From Ascoidea asiatica (lineage: Eukaryota > Ascomycota > Saccharomycetes > Ascoideales > Ascoideaceae): a stretch of DNA of 64,000 bases. Each line of letters starts with the position of its first letter. The first letter of the stretch is position 1. The notes beneath the pieces are model-generated. The model searched no databases. It saw only the letters and a program-made list of their open reading frames with translations, and had not been told where the DNA came from. The position numbers were made by a program, and so were the translations under genes. The DNA is taken from the NCBI GenBank assembly GCA_001600695.1, contig BCKQ01000001.1, positions 2,012,722 through 2,076,721 on the forward strand, given 5' to 3'. Shown here in pieces: positions 11,601 through 21,222 of this stretch.

Positions 11601-14305
11601 CTGCATTACCTACCCTTTCCAAGATTTCTGACATATCAATACCCTCAATTGAGAATTCAAGCTCAAAGATTTCCTCAAATACTATTCCTACAATACCAGT
11701 TTCTTCTTTTAAAACCAAAAGTCCTTCTATTTCATCTCAAGAAATTTACTTGACAACTACAGCAATCACGACTACCTCTTTAGGCAATCCTACTATAACC
11801 CCACCAACTATTGGCTTAGCTAATCCTTCTATTTCATTAGATATGTCCGCAAGTGGCACCTCATCAATAAAGATAAATCTTTCAAATATTGCTACTTCTT
11901 CATTTTCCTTAAGTCTGTCTTTTATTTCACTAAATACCCCCTCGTTGTTCATAAGTGAAAGTACGAATTCATTAAGTCTTACTCCATTAGTTTCCAGCAT
12001 ACCTATATCAACAATAAGTGACCCGTCAAGTAGACTTTCGTCATCTTATTCTTACGATAAACATGCATCATCCAGTATACCAATTTTGTCTAAATCTCAT
12101 GCTTCAAAGTCATCATTAATTCCTTCAAAATTATTTGAGATTTCAGTAACTTCTACCCCTGTATTATTATCTCCCTCAAGTTCTCACTCAATTTCAAATG
12201 ATTCCTTCAAAAAACCATTATCTTTATCTCAAAGTGCGTCAAGTTCTTATTCAAATTTAACTTTATCCCGACCAATTAAATCTTCGACCAATACTCATAT
12301 TAACTCACTTACAACCGATATGTCAAATGATGGCTCTAAAGAGATAACCAAAGATTCAGCAACATCTTCAATTCTATCATCTGCTAGTTCATTTGATAGT
12401 GTAATTGCAAAAGCAGCTAGTCTAAACCCTGAAGCTACCAAATCATTCAGTAGTGAAACTATCTCTAGTGAATCTGTTATTAGTTCTCATGAAAGTTTTT
12501 CACAAACAATGTCGCTAAATAGTGCCTTTCACAATAATTCTACTCAAATTCTTGGATCTTCCAACCCACTCAATTCTAATGGGTCATCTAATGTTAAAGA
12601 TACTAGCGAGCCTAAAAACTCTAGTGATTCCACTGACCCATCTGAAACCTTGTCTAATAATAGTCTTTCAAACTCTTCTAAAAGTAATTCTTTAGGCTCC
12701 TCCAATGAGTCTTCTGGAAATTCTGGTGACGATTCTACATCTAATGGTACTTCATCTAATGTCTCAACTGATTCCGATGATTCATCTAGCTCCGAAAACT
12801 TAGAAAATAGTAATTCTTCAGATAATATATCTGATAACAACTCTAACAACAGCAACTCCTTAAATAATAACAGCTCTTCAGATTCAAGCTCAGATTCGTC
12901 CGATTCAAATTCAGACTCTGCAGATAATAATTCTAGTGATTTATCTTCTTCTGATTCTATAGGATCCAGTAAAGGAACATCAAGTGGTAGTGGTGATTCA
13001 AGTAATAATTCTTCTGACGATTCCTCCCAGGATTCTTCCAAAGATTCTTCCACAGACTCTTCCAATAATTCTTTTAATGATTCCTCAAGTAACTCTTCTA
13101 CTGATTCTTCCAATAACTCTTCTACTGATTCCTCAAATGATTCTTCTAATAATTCTTCAAATGATTCTTCAAATGATTCCTCTGACAATTCTTCTAGTAA
13201 TTCCTCAAATGATTCCTCTGACAATTCTTCTAATAATTCCTCAAATGATTCCTCAAATGATTCTTCTAACAATTACTCTGGCGATTCCTCTAATGATTCA
13301 TCTGCTGATTCAACAGATAACTCTGCCAACGACTCTTCTGATAATTCCTCCAATGATTCCTCTAATGGTTCTTCTAATAATTCTTCCAATGAATCTTCCA
13401 ATGATTCTTCCAGTCATTCCTCTAAAGATTCCAATGATTCCAATGAATCAAATGTCGATGCAACAACATCTAATAATCCAGAAGATTCCAACACTCTTAA
13501 TAATGATTCAAGTAGCTCTAGTGAAAATTCGGATGATGATAATTTATCTTCAGAGAATAGTTCTTCTAACTCAGTTGATTTATCTAATAGTGGCAATACA
13601 TCTGATAACGAAAATGATAATGAATCTTCGAATAATAACAGTGATACTACTTCAGATTCTTCTGAAGAAACCGAAAATTCTAGTGAAGAAGAAAACGAAG
13701 ATTCTAATGATGAAGAATCTACAGATACAAATGAGGACGACGATAATGATGACAATGAAGAAAATGATGATAATTCAAGTTTTTCGTTAACAACTTTTCA
13801 ATTTATAAGTGTATGTTCTACTTGTACTTCATATGAGTCTTCTATAAACTCACAAACTATAGATGCAAAAGAAAATAATTCTAATTCTGCTACAATTTCA
13901 TCAAATGAGAATGAAGTTTCAAAAAGCATTGATGCAATTGAAGCATCAAATACAATAAGTGAAGTAGTTGAAACTAATTCAGAAACTCGAATTATAAGTT
14001 CTAATGTAATAAGTTTAACTAATAGTATGTCAATAACGAGTTTTCCATTGTCAACATTTGCAACTTCATTGATAAATTCAAATTCAATTGCAAACTCTAA
14101 TTTTAAAGCAAATAATAATAAGAATAATAATGATGACGATGATGATGATGATGAATCCGATAATTTTTATAATTCTTTTACAGTAGGATCAAGCAGTGGA
14201 AATTCTTCAAGTTCATCAGATTTAGGAATTGGAATGTATAAGAATATGAAATTTGGAGGTTTATTCACAAGTTTCTTTATTGTACTTATTTCAATTGTTT
14301 TATGA
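8666..14305 (+). CDS. Giant GPI-type mucin/adhesin-like cell-wall protein
   Basis: The 1,879-residue protein has a hydrophobic signal peptide (residues 1-19). An N-terminal Asn/Phe-rich region (about 20-250) has only two cysteines, Cys48 and Cys230, which could close one disulfide. A dibasic KEKR|DD site at 248-253 resembles a Kex2 cleavage site. Residues about 330-1010 are Ile-rich Ser/Thr/Pro repeats built on SIPTI/SIPTIS with GDISIS and STLSIPT variants. A Ser/Thr-rich zone follows, then a DSSNDSSNNSS-type array (about 1440-1600) and an acidic segment (about 1660-1705) followed by a CSTC motif. The C-terminus has a Ser/Gly/Asn stretch and a final hydrophobic tail, which fits a GPI-anchor signal. 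The architecture matches fungal flocculins and adhesins. I recognise no PA14, GLEYA or Als ligand domain, so the family is unassigned. Antisense frames that remain open through the repeats are shadows. Confidence 0.85.
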   Translation: MNLKILILISLFFLFSISLQSDSEFDLQNQINLNPFDNNYNYNYDSLCLNKNISFDINIPNSNSNTSIDKFNLIFNSNLFITKDSYLFKLSISTNDSINFNFDNNNYTSFYKNLGNSINDFNKLKTSLNLLNNQNQLNLYISLDNLNHYSNLKKIYYSKIFYNAILHFFIKFKINNQFFSISSSNEIFNQFNKQNNQIIKELNQNLIKNLSSSLFPINFSFNSFYNNQFCQFNTINTNIFNTSKNNIKEKRDDLTSSNLIYSVNYNNSIPSNTFSTNSITNIFLKTNSFSINSFPTTSLSINTLSINSLSVNSIGNLSFSLNQFSISTPTQTQILTADITSISLSIPTNDISLSIPTISVPSISTLPIPTISISNTISIPTISVASGSLSISLPTISVPTISIPTISTLSIDSGNPSISIPTISLPNLSLPFVSTLSILPGDLSISVPTLSAPSILIPTISTLSISTGDLSISIPQIEITTIKIPTITIPTISIPKLSVLSGDIDISIPTISIPSISIPEISIPTISILSIPTGDISISLPTLSIPTISSLSIPTLSTPTISIPTILKLSIPTGDISISVPRISLPNLSIPVIPTLSIPTEDISISISQYEIRTSIIPTITIPTMGLNNPSISLSTIATLSIPTNDLDLSIPEIENTTIEIPTITIPTITIPSVSISPIIIPSISILSEDPSISIPENEITTIDIPTITVPTISISTVDIGNPSVSLSLFTITTLSIPIDVLSISIPEIQITTITIPTVTIPTITIPKITIPTITIPAIVTTSIITPIITGPTITTPIIIIPPTDTNDPSISLTEISIPTATIKNPSISDSTTSIPPVQIITTAIPTVTTPIITVPTVGVGKPTTTLSQVSLTTISTFSTPSGNPSSLIPTLSASLPTISILSISIQTSDIINPSISLSSTTSLQITISYTSSASIPIEAISSPSFDTTSNLAPTISISTISTTNPSISLTELSISIVTALPTLSKISDISIPSIENSSSKISSNTIPTIPVSSFKTKSPSISSQEIYLTTTAITTTSLGNPTITPPTIGLANPSISLDMSASGTSSIKINLSNIATSSFSLSLSFISLNTPSLFISESTNSLSLTPLVSSIPISTISDPSSRLSSSYSYDKHASSSIPILSKSHASKSSLIPSKLFEISVTSTPVLLSPSSSHSISNDSFKKPLSLSQSASSSYSNLTLSRPIKSSTNTHINSLTTDMSNDGSKEITKDSATSSILSSASSFDSVIAKAASLNPEATKSFSSETISSESVISSHESFSQTMSLNSAFHNNSTQILGSSNPLNSNGSSNVKDTSEPKNSSDSTDPSETLSNNSLSNSSKSNSLGSSNESSGNSGDDSTSNGTSSNVSTDSDDSSSSENLENSNSSDNISDNNSNNSNSLNNNSSSDSSSDSSDSNSDSADNNSSDLSSSDSIGSSKGTSSGSGDSSNNSSDDSSQDSSKDSSTDSSNNSFNDSSSNSSTDSSNNSSTDSSNDSSNNSSNDSSNDSSDNSSSNSSNDSSDNSSNNSSNDSSNDSSNNYSGDSSNDSSADSTDNSANDSSDNSSNDSSNGSSNNSSNESSNDSSSHSSKDSNDSNESNVDATTSNNPEDSNTLNNDSSSSSENSDDDNLSSENSSSNSVDLSNSGNTSDNENDNESSNNNSDTTSDSSEETENSSEEENEDSNDEESTDTNEDDDNDDNEENDDNSSFSLTTFQFISVCSTCTSYESSINSQTIDAKENNSNSATISSNENEVSKSIDAIEASNTISEVVETNSETRIISSNVISLTNSMSITSFPLSTFATSLINSNSIANSNFKANNNKNNNDDDDDDDESDNFYNSFTVGSSSGNSSSSSDLGIGMYKNMKFGGLFTSFFIVLISIVL
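9661..11750 (+). repeat. Degenerate in-frame SIPTI repeat region
   Basis: Within the wall-protein gene, 15-base units encoding S-I-P-T-I and variants (SIPEI, TIPTI, SLPTL) occur dozens of times. They are grouped into longer blocks separated by STLSIPTGDISIS-like linkers. Units have diverged at synonymous sites, so the array looks old rather than freshly amplified. Confidence 0.8.
12980..13450 (+). repeat. In-frame Ser-Asn-Asp tandem repeat (SSNDSSNN)
   Basis: Near-identical 12-base units of GATTCTTCTAAT / AATTCCTCAAAT type encode DSSN and NSSN runs in the C-terminal stalk. The array is likely to vary in length between strains. Confidence 0.8.
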
Positions 14306-14800
14306 TGATGATCAAATGATTGGATATTTTTGCATTTAATTCATATATTACTACAATTTTTAGTTCCCATTATTTTATTTTTTTTATTTTATTATTTATT
14401 GTTTATTGTTTATTGTTTATTGTTTATTGCTTATTGTTTATTTTATTATTAATAGTTTATTTTTTTTTTCTAATGGTCTTCAAATTTTCCACATTGTTCA
14501 TTCTCTATTTTATATTATCTATTATCCATTTTATATTCTTTATTCCGTATTTTATACTCTTTAATTTATCTTATATTCTTCATTTTATAATTTTAAAAAT
14601 TTATTCTTATCAAGACACTAATATTGATTATTATAAGTAATAATCATTTTTCAAAACACTTAATATATTTTTTTTTATTTTTCTTTTCTACAGTTTAATT
14701 CTTTATTTAATGGGAAATATTATTCTATTTAATGAATGATAAATATAATAAATGATATTAATAAATAAATATGATAAATATGATAAATATGATAAGTAAA
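14306..14800. other. T-rich convergent spacer
   Basis: The 3' flank of the wall-protein gene is extremely T-rich, with a TTTATTG tandem repeat at about 14395-14440. The last 100 bases are ATAAATATG repeats next to the 3' end of the PRA1 gene. A 106-codon open frame here consists only of Phe/Leu/Ile/Tyr from the T-rich strand and is not called a gene. Confidence 0.6.
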
Positions 14801-15452
14801 TTAAACTTCATTACTTCCATAGACTTCTAAAGGTTTTTCAAACATAATTGAATGAGAAACGATAATAGTTCCAGATACACTAAATAACCAAAATATTACT
14901 GAAAATGCACTTGAATATAATAATATTGGAATTGATATAATTAAAATAATTATATATAATTGATTTTGAGTTAAATTTATACTTGAACCTAATTTAATTT
15001 CTTTTGATTTAATTGAATTAACTAAATAAAAAGAAATAATCATAAATGATAAACCAAATAATAATAATAAATTTTTAATTAAATAATAAATTGAAATTAT
15101 TGAAAAAATTAAAAGATAATTTGAGAAGAAGAAATTAAAATTATGATTTATTCTTGTTCTAACATTTGAGAATGAAGTAGGTTTTGATAAATTTTGTAAA
15201 TTAAAAAATTGTTGAAAATTTCTTAAATTTGAAAATTTTGATTGTATTTGAGTTGTATCATTCTGAAAAAAAAAAAAAAAAAGTTGTTAGTTTATAAGTC
15301 TAATCTGATGAATATAATATTGAATAATTTTTCTGTTTTTATTGAAATTTTCATTTGTTTTAACATACTCTTAATCTATCGAAATCAAATCTGTTTCCAA
15401 AGGAAGAAAACTGAGCTGGAGTGAACTGAGCTTGTGCTGTGTTCATGTTCAT
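14801..15452 (-). CDS. YIP3: Prenylated Rab acceptor PRA1/Yip3, two exons
   Basis: The gene is spliced: exon 1 is 15452-15369 (28 codons from ATG at 15452) and exon 2 is 15262-14801, giving 181 residues. Joining in phase 0 creates the typical PRA1 N-terminus (NMNTAQAQFTPAQFSSFGN...RL-RNDTTQIQSKFSNL). The family core follows: FFNLQNLSKPTSFSNVRTRINHNF, then two pairs of hydrophobic segments separated by a short KSKEIKLG loop, and a C-terminal EVYGSNEV tail. PRA1 proteins sit in Golgi/ER membranes and bind prenylated Rab GTPases, acting in ER-Golgi traffic. The Saccharomyces YIP3 gene is also spliced near its 5' end. Without splicing, only a truncated 80-residue frame is visible. An in-frame second ATG lies two codons after the first. 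Confidence 0.9.
15263..15368 (-). other. Spliceosomal intron of the PRA1/YIP3 gene
   Basis: On the minus strand the 106-base intron starts GTATGT at 15368. It has an AACTAAC branch-like word (15286-15292), then a pure T run and a final CAG at 15263. Removal restores a conserved reading frame. Confidence 0.9.
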
Positions 15453-15654
15453 TTTGATAAAAAAAAAATCAGTGGAATATAATCAAATGGGATTTTGGTT
15501 AAAGAAAAGGTGATACTTTGTTTGAAAAATGGTTTGATTTGAAACTAAAATTTAAATCTTTGTTGAATTTAATTATCCTTTGTGTGTAATATATAAATTT
15601 ATATTTTGCAGTGTTCTTTTTCAAAAGTGAAATTGGAACTAAATCGATCCTGAT

Positions 15655-15729
<75 letters not shown>

Positions 15730-16422
15730 GATGCAGTGATTTAGTATATTTGACACTTTCACAGTTGGATCTCTGATACGGTAACAAACAACACCTTGAT
15801 CCTCGCTCTCTCAGACTCTAAATTTAATTGCAGAAGGAGGCAGGCGGAGCAGGTGGCTGGACGTGGCTAATGGTGGCAGGGCTTATATCAAGTTCCAGTG
15901 GTGTGGTCTCAGTGCAGAGTGATGTAGACAATATGCACTACCAATCTTTCTACCATTAGAAGAAAAAATGATAGTAATCTTGCAAGATATTGCACGAATT
16001 GCTTTTGAATTCATGAAGACAGTATTACAAGAAAGTGCTATATAAAGAAGAAGCTGAATATATATTGAATTGAGATTTTATCAGCAAATCAATTAGTTTA
16101 TTGTTTGATTATTCTTTTTGTGTATTTGATAGAAAGATAATCCGTTTTTGTCAGTGAAAAAAATGTATCACTAAACATTTTTTTTTTGAAAATGACAATG
16201 ATAAAAATTTACAGACTTGAAAATATAATAATAATAACTATATTATTCTATAGAAGTTTTAATAAATAAAAGAGGAGAAATAAAAGGGCAAAGTCAAGTA
16301 ACTTATAAAATAAAGTTGTTTTTTTTAGAAAAGCAAAAATTTAAAAAATCAATATATAATTATTCATAAAAATTTCAATTAATAATGAAATGAAAAGAAA
16401 TCGAGTTAATTCTTGAATTCTT
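15453..16422. promoter_or_regulatory. PRA1 upstream region and 3' flank of the SOD gene
   Basis: This 970-base gap contains a trinucleotide microsatellite (15655-15729). A short GC-richer island follows at about 15780-15960 with a run of GGCAGG/GGTGGC words. The rest is AT-rich and leads to the 3' end of the SOD gene. Short frames made of the microsatellite are artefacts. Confidence 0.5.
15655..15729. repeat. (ATA/ATG)n trinucleotide microsatellite
   Basis: About 25 units of ATA with interspersed ATG lie 200-280 bases upstream of the PRA1 start codon, outside any convincing coding region. Confidence 0.9.
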
Positions 16423-17430
16423 TTAAAGAAGTAAACCAGCCATTAATGCAACAGATGCTCCCATACCAGCAGATTTAGCAACTAAACCACGAGCACCATT
16501 TTCACAATCCGATGTAGTAGTTGTTTTATCATCATCATCACCACAATCACTTGAAGTAGATGATTCTTCAGAAGCATATTTAGCATTATAAGCAAAATAA
16601 TTTCCATTTTTTCCTTCTTCATCATCAACATTAGTTAATTCAACTTCTTCATCTTCTTCTTGATTTTCTTCTATTGACATATTATCACTCTGTGTTTCAA
16701 TAGATTCTTGTTGTACTTCTTCTGCTCCTTCTTCAACTTCTTGATCTTGTCCTTCAATTTCTTCGAATTCTAATTCTTCATCTTCATCATCATAATCTTC
16801 TAATTCAGATTCATTAATTTTATCAAGTGCAGATTTTTTTAAATTTCCATCAGAATCTAAATTAATTAATGATAATCTTTCAGCTTCTTCAACAGATTCA
16901 TCAACTAAATAAATATTTGAACAAGCAAATTTTTTCAATTTTTTTTTATAATGTAAAACAACTGAATGGCCAACAATATATGAAGGATCTTTTGGATCTA
17001 AAGATAAATAAGGATCATAATAAGATTGTTCAAAACATGTTGTATTTATCCAACCATGTTTACCACTTAAATCACCAACTTGACATTGACTATCATTTTC
17101 AACAGAATCACAATCAGCAGGACCATTGAAAGGATTAAAATGTAAACCAGTGGCTTCACAATTACCATTAGAAGGAACAGCATTTTCATGAATATGATAA
17201 TAAAAAGGACCTTTTCTTTTTGGTAATTTTGTTACATCAATATGAACTTTAACAGTACCATTAACAGCAAAAAATTTAACAATACCAGTTACTTTTTTAT
17301 TTTTACCACTTGCAGGAAAATCAGCTCTTGCAACAACTCTTGGATTATTATGATATTCAGGAGCATAATCTGCAATAACAGTTGAAAGCCATAAAGCAAT
17401 TGGTAATAAAACTTTTTTATTAAAAATCAT
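16423..17430 (-). CDS. Extracellular Cu-only superoxide dismutase, GPI-type
   Basis: The 335-residue protein has a signal peptide (1-20) and an SOD_Cu domain (about 30-178). Copper ligands appear as His79 and His81 in FYYHIHEN, His97 in TGLHFNP and His155 in VGHSVVLHY. Cys91 and Cys170 are placed for the intrasubunit disulfide. The GDLSGKHG segment and the lack of an obvious zinc site match fungal Cu-only SODs such as Candida SOD4/5/6, which dismutate extracellular superoxide. Residues about 175-290 form an unusually acidic Glu/Asp-rich linker instead of the usual Ser/Thr stalk. A short Ser/Thr stretch and a C-terminal small-residue/hydrophobic tail follow, consistent with GPI attachment. The ATG at 17430 opens directly into the signal peptide. 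Confidence 0.92.
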   Translation of the reverse strand: MIFNKKVLLPIALWLSTVIADYAPEYHNNPRVVARADFPASGKNKKVTGIVKFFAVNGTVKVHIDVTKLPKRKGPFYYHIHENAVPSNGNCEATGLHFNPFNGPADCDSVENDSQCQVGDLSGKHGWINTTCFEQSYYDPYLSLDPKDPSYIVGHSVVLHYKKKLKKFACSNIYLVDESVEEAERLSLINLDSDGNLKKSALDKINESELEDYDDEDEELEFEEIEGQDQEVEEGAEEVQQESIETQSDNMSIEENQEEDEEVELTNVDDEEGKNGNYFAYNAKYASEESSTSSDCGDDDDKTTTTSDCENGARGLVAKSAGMGASVALMAGLLL

Positions 17431-18471
17431 TTTTGTAAGAATTTTTTAAAGTTGAAAATTAATTAATTATAAAAATATAAATTAAAAAAAAATGATAAGA
17501 TGAATTAAGTAAATAAGTTTGTTAATTTCAGTTAATTGAGCTAATTTAACTAAGAATTTAATAATTAATTTGTAAATGATATAATTATTATTGATGATCA
17601 ATATTAATAGATTATAGTTAAATTGATAAAAGAAAATTAAAGTAAATTTAATTAAATTATTATTTTGGATAAAAAAAGTACATTATATTGTAATATTGTC
17701 ATATTCCCTGAAAAGTTAAAAGATCAAGATCTTTGTTATTTAGTAACACAAAAACAATATTCAAACTGGAATTGAGGCTAAGAGAATGAACAAAAAGAAC
17801 ATTATCGATAAAGAATACAGTTGATTACAAAAGAACTGAAGTAAAATAAGCAAAAATGAAGGAATTATGAGAAAGAAACTCTTTGTGGTTTAAATCACAA
17901 ACATGAAAGCTTTGGAAAACCACCACTGGTCTGTACCATTTTATTGAATCCTTTAGAAGAGAGACATTAATCCCATGGTGTGATCAGAGTAACCAAGACC
18001 ATACCGAAACTAGAGATTGCTTGCAATCGAAAGTTATTTGATTCGATTAAATGTGTTTCTTTCTATCTTCTTTATTTTCAGATCAGATATTTTCCATGAG
18101 AAGCATTCTTTTTATTTCTTTGTTTACAAATTCTCGAATTTGTCTCTCTTTTTTAAGTGTCAGATTCTTATCGCCATCGAAAACGAGTATATATCAGGGC
18201 TCTTGCGATAATGTAGGGCTCTGCGGTCAGCTCTTTAATGTTTATCTATTAATCTTTTATTACTATTATTACTATTATTGTTAGTTTTAGTATGAGTATT
18301 AATATTAGTAATTAGTTTATCTATTAATCTATTTTATCTAAAAGCGATTAATTATTGAAAGTTGATATTTGATAATTGATTATGAGAAATTGAAAAAAAA
18401 AAATTAAAGATTGGTAATTGGGAATTAGTGACTGTAATTGAGAGTAGTTAGAAAGAAATAGAAAGTAATGA
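17431..18471. promoter_or_regulatory. Upstream region of the Cu-only SOD gene
   Basis: This 1.04 kb region is AT-rich next to the SOD start. The more mixed part at about 17880-18240 contains GATTGC-TT-GCAATC (near 18015-18028), an inverted repeat with 6-base arms. The minus-strand ABHD13-like gene ends at 18472, so all regulation here probably serves the SOD gene. Two small open frames around 18017-18284 start without ATG or consist of T-rich sequence and are not called. Confidence 0.4.
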
Positions 18472-19425
18472 TTATTGATTTATATTTCTATTCAAAATAT
18501 CAGATTCTAAAAAATTATAAACATGATCCCAATATTCAGGTTGAATACATGTATCATTATGATAACCATTTTTAAATTTCATTAAAAATTTTTTATTACT
18601 TTTACTTAATTTGAATAAAGTTTTCATATGATCTGGAGGTACAATTTCATCTTTTTCACCAGATAAAAATAAAATTGGTAAATTTTTTGATAAAATTTTT
18701 ATTCTTTCTTCTGATGGCCATATTTCATGACATAAATATTTAAAAAATTTTAAAAATGGAAAAATATGTGGTATAACTTTTTGAATATTTAAAAATGTAT
18801 TTTCTAAAATTAATCCAGAAATTTTGAAATTTTTTTCTTTAAATTTTATTGAAATTTCATTTAAATATGCCATATAAATTGCAACTGCACCACCAATTGA
18901 TCTACCATATAAAACTATTGAAGTTTTATTAAATTGAGAATCATTTGAAACAAAATCTAAAATTGTTTCAGCATCTATCATAATTCCAGATTCATTTGGA
19001 CTACCAGTTGATTTACCATAACCTCTATATGAAAAAATAATTACATTATAATTAAAATTTTGAAAAAAAATTTTAACAGTTGGTAAAAAATGTCCAATAT
19101 TACCAGCATTTGGTGATAATAATATTATTGTTTTATCTTTATAAGTTGATTTATTATATTGATTATGTCTTAAGATATAAGTTTGTAAAAATTCACCATC
19201 TTTTGTTTTAATATTTTTTGATTCATATGGTAAACCATATTTTGAAGGATTATCAACAATTTTTCTACCATTATTTGCATATGATGGATAAACAATTTTA
19301 TTTTGAAAAGTATATAAAGAAATTAAACCAATTGCAGATAATGATGCAAATATTTGAAACATTATTTTTCCAGTTTTTAATAGATAATAAGCTATTGAAG
19401 ATAAAATGGTTAAAGTAAAAGCCAT
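18472..19425 (-). CDS. ABHD13/Bem46-type alpha/beta hydrolase
   Basis: The 317-residue protein is counted from the first real ATG at 19425; the frame is open six codons further but only to a GTG. An N-terminal hydrophobic segment (about 5-40) suggests membrane anchoring. The alpha/beta-hydrolase core shows FSYRGYGKSTGSPNE and a nucleophile elbow GRSIGG (Ser176). Asp259 lies in LFLSGEKDEIVPP and His289 in NGYHND, giving a complete triad. The order and wording match the ABHD13/Bem46 family (Saccharomyces YNL320W), whose substrates are not established; a serine-hydrolase or thioesterase role is inference from the fold. It is co-directional with, but well separated from, the SOD gene. Confidence 0.88.
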   Translation of the reverse strand: MAFTLTILSSIAYYLLKTGKIMFQIFASLSAIGLISLYTFQNKIVYPSYANNGRKIVDNPSKYGLPYESKNIKTKDGEFLQTYILRHNQYNKSTYKDKTIILLSPNAGNIGHFLPTVKIFFQNFNYNVIIFSYRGYGKSTGSPNESGIMIDAETILDFVSNDSQFNKTSIVLYGRSIGGAVAIYMAYLNEISIKFKEKNFKISGLILENTFLNIQKVIPHIFPFLKFFKYLCHEIWPSEERIKILSKNLPILFLSGEKDEIVPPDHMKTLFKLSKSNKKFLMKFKNGYHNDTCIQPEYWDHVYNFLESDILNRNINQ

Positions 19426-19805
19426 GCTTTTTAATATTATCACTACAAAATATATTTTTATAAGTTTATTATTTTATTTATGAAAAGTATTATAAATTGA
19501 ATTAAAGTAAAGAATTAATTGAATAAATACTATTTTCATTTATATACTTTATGAATATATTACATTTTACAGTAAATAATTTATTGAATTTAACTTGATT
19601 ATTTATTACTGAGTGATGGATAAATATAAAATACAGGCTAAAAAGTAATGGAACGTATTAAAAAGACATGCGCCGCAATTAAAGATTTACAATAATAATA
19701 GTAATAATAACATTACCATAAAAAGATTAATATTATTATTATTATTATTATTATTACGATAAGATAAATCAAATATCATGAATAATTCAAATAATCTTTG
19801 TTCAA

Positions 19806-19852
<47 letters not shown>

Positions 19853-19953
19853 TTTATGTTCTTATTATTGAATTAAAGTCATTATTATTAATATTAAATG
19901 TATATAAGGAACTATAGATTATAAATTGTTAACAGTATACTACATTTTATTAA
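19426..19953. other. AT-rich spacer with two TTA microsatellites
   Basis: This 528-base gap lies between the ABHD13-like start and the RCN1 3' end. It contains TTA runs at about 19730-19756 and 19806-19851. No gene is seen. Confidence 0.6.
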
Positions 19954-20808
19954 TTAAAAATCCAAAGATCTAACTGATTCATTATCAGAAATTACATCAA
20001 GAGGAGGAATTGATTGATTTTGAAATTCAGAATTAGTTGATGAAGATTCAAGTTCATTTGAAGAATTAGATATATTAAAAGAAGGTGAAGTATAAGAAGG
20101 AGAATTTATACCAGGCATTCTTGTTGGTATAATTTTAACAGGTATAACTGGAGTTTTATCTTTATAAATTGTATTTATAACTAATTCTTCATTTTTTGGA
20201 GGATCTAATAAAATTATTGGATTTTCTAGTAAATGAGTTTCATTATTATTGATTATTGTATTTGAATAAATTCTTTTTAATTTTAAATTATCTTCATTAT
20301 CTTCATTATCCTCATTATCTAAGTTATTTGAAGGCAGTTGTAGATGATTTTGTTCTTGTTGCTTTTGTCTTTTATATAAAATACTTTTGAATTCTTTTGG
20401 ATCTAACATATCTATTTTACTTGGTTCATCTTCATGTCTTGATTCCCATTCAGGGGGTGGAGAAGGAGGTGGAGATATAATAAAAGTATTACCAGCTTCA
20501 GGTAATCTTAAAAATTCAATATTATTATAATTATTTGAATTAATATTATAAATTTCATTAAAATTATTAATTGGTGCAAAATAAATATTAAATTTACATT
20601 TTTTTAAAATTTGATAAATAAAATTTGATGTTTCTATTTTTTCAAAGAAAATTAAAATTCTTTTTAATGATTTTAAAATTGTAAATTTGATTATTTCATT
20701 TGATGGAGTATTTTCAACTATTTGTTCTTGTAAAAATGTGATTAGTTCTTCATCATCCAATTCTTCTTTTGAAAAATCAGTTAATATTAAAGTATTTGTC
20801 TGTTTCAT
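19954..20808 (-). CDS. RCN1: Calcipressin (regulator of calcineurin)
   Basis: The 284-residue protein binds and modulates calcineurin. The N-terminal half has an RRM-like calcipressin fold (about 5-105). It is followed by the family signature FLRLPEAGNTFIISPPPSPPPEW (about 99-121), whose SPPxSPP serines are the conserved GSK3/MAPK phosphorylation sites. A C-terminal PVIPVKIIPTRMP stretch (220-232) corresponds to the calcineurin-docking region. Residues about 140-195 are a Gln/Asn/Asp-rich insertion that makes it longer than Saccharomyces Rcn1. It is divergent from the SDR gene across a 737-base spacer. In other yeasts RCN1 is a Crz1 target; I did not find a secure Crz1 site. Confidence 0.9.
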   Translation of the reverse strand: MKQTNTLILTDFSKEELDDEELITFLQEQIVENTPSNEIIKFTILKSLKRILIFFEKIETSNFIYQILKKCKFNIYFAPINNFNEIYNINSNNYNNIEFLRLPEAGNTFIISPPPSPPPEWESRHEDEPSKIDMLDPKEFKSILYKRQKQQEQNHLQLPSNNLDNEDNEDNEDNLKLKRIYSNTIINNNETHLLENPIILLDPPKNEELVINTIYKDKTPVIPVKIIPTRMPGINSPSYTSPSFNISNSSNELESSSTNSEFQNQSIPPLDVISDNESVRSLDF

Positions 20809-21179
20809 ATCTGAAGCAGTATTGTGATATGGTGTCTTATTTTTTTAGATATTTGAAATACTTTCAATAATATGAATGATTTGAATAAAATGAGTAAATT
20901 TGATTTATTTGAATGAAAAAGGATAATGAAGATAGATGGATATATTTAGTATGCTTTATCTTTTATATATTTAGCAGTTAGTACTTAATATTCACTACAG
21001 CAGTTGCCTTCAACTCTGCCATGGGGCTGGTGCATTTTAAATCTTCCCCGTTGCCAACCTTCCCAGAAGTACCCCAAAACTGGCCTCAATTTAAAACCCA
21101 ATTCTGCCCCAGATTTTTAATTTTGTCCCTACCCTAAAATAGTCATATTATTGCACCATTTGTAAAATTAAAATTGCAT

Positions 21180-21185
21180 CACGTG
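21180..21185. promoter_or_regulatory. CACGTG box, ATCACGTGA context
   Basis: This exact RTCACGTG word matches the Cbf1 (CDEI-type) consensus and lies in the RCN1/SDR divergent island. Confidence 0.4.
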
Positions 21186-21216
21186 AACAGTTTACTTTAC
21201 TGCTGACTCTGTTTTC

Positions 21217-21222
21217 CACGTG
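21217..21222. promoter_or_regulatory. CACGTG box, GTCACGTGG on the minus strand
   Basis: This is the second CACGTG in the same island, 37 bases from the first and also matching RTCACGTG when read on the minus strand. Confidence 0.4.

Noticed and set aside
9661-13755. Series of long antisense open frames inside the wall-protein gene
   Set aside because: They follow from repeat codon composition (few TTA/CTA/TCA in the opposing frame), have no domain, signal or conserved start, and the sense frame is continuous with signal peptide and GPI tail.
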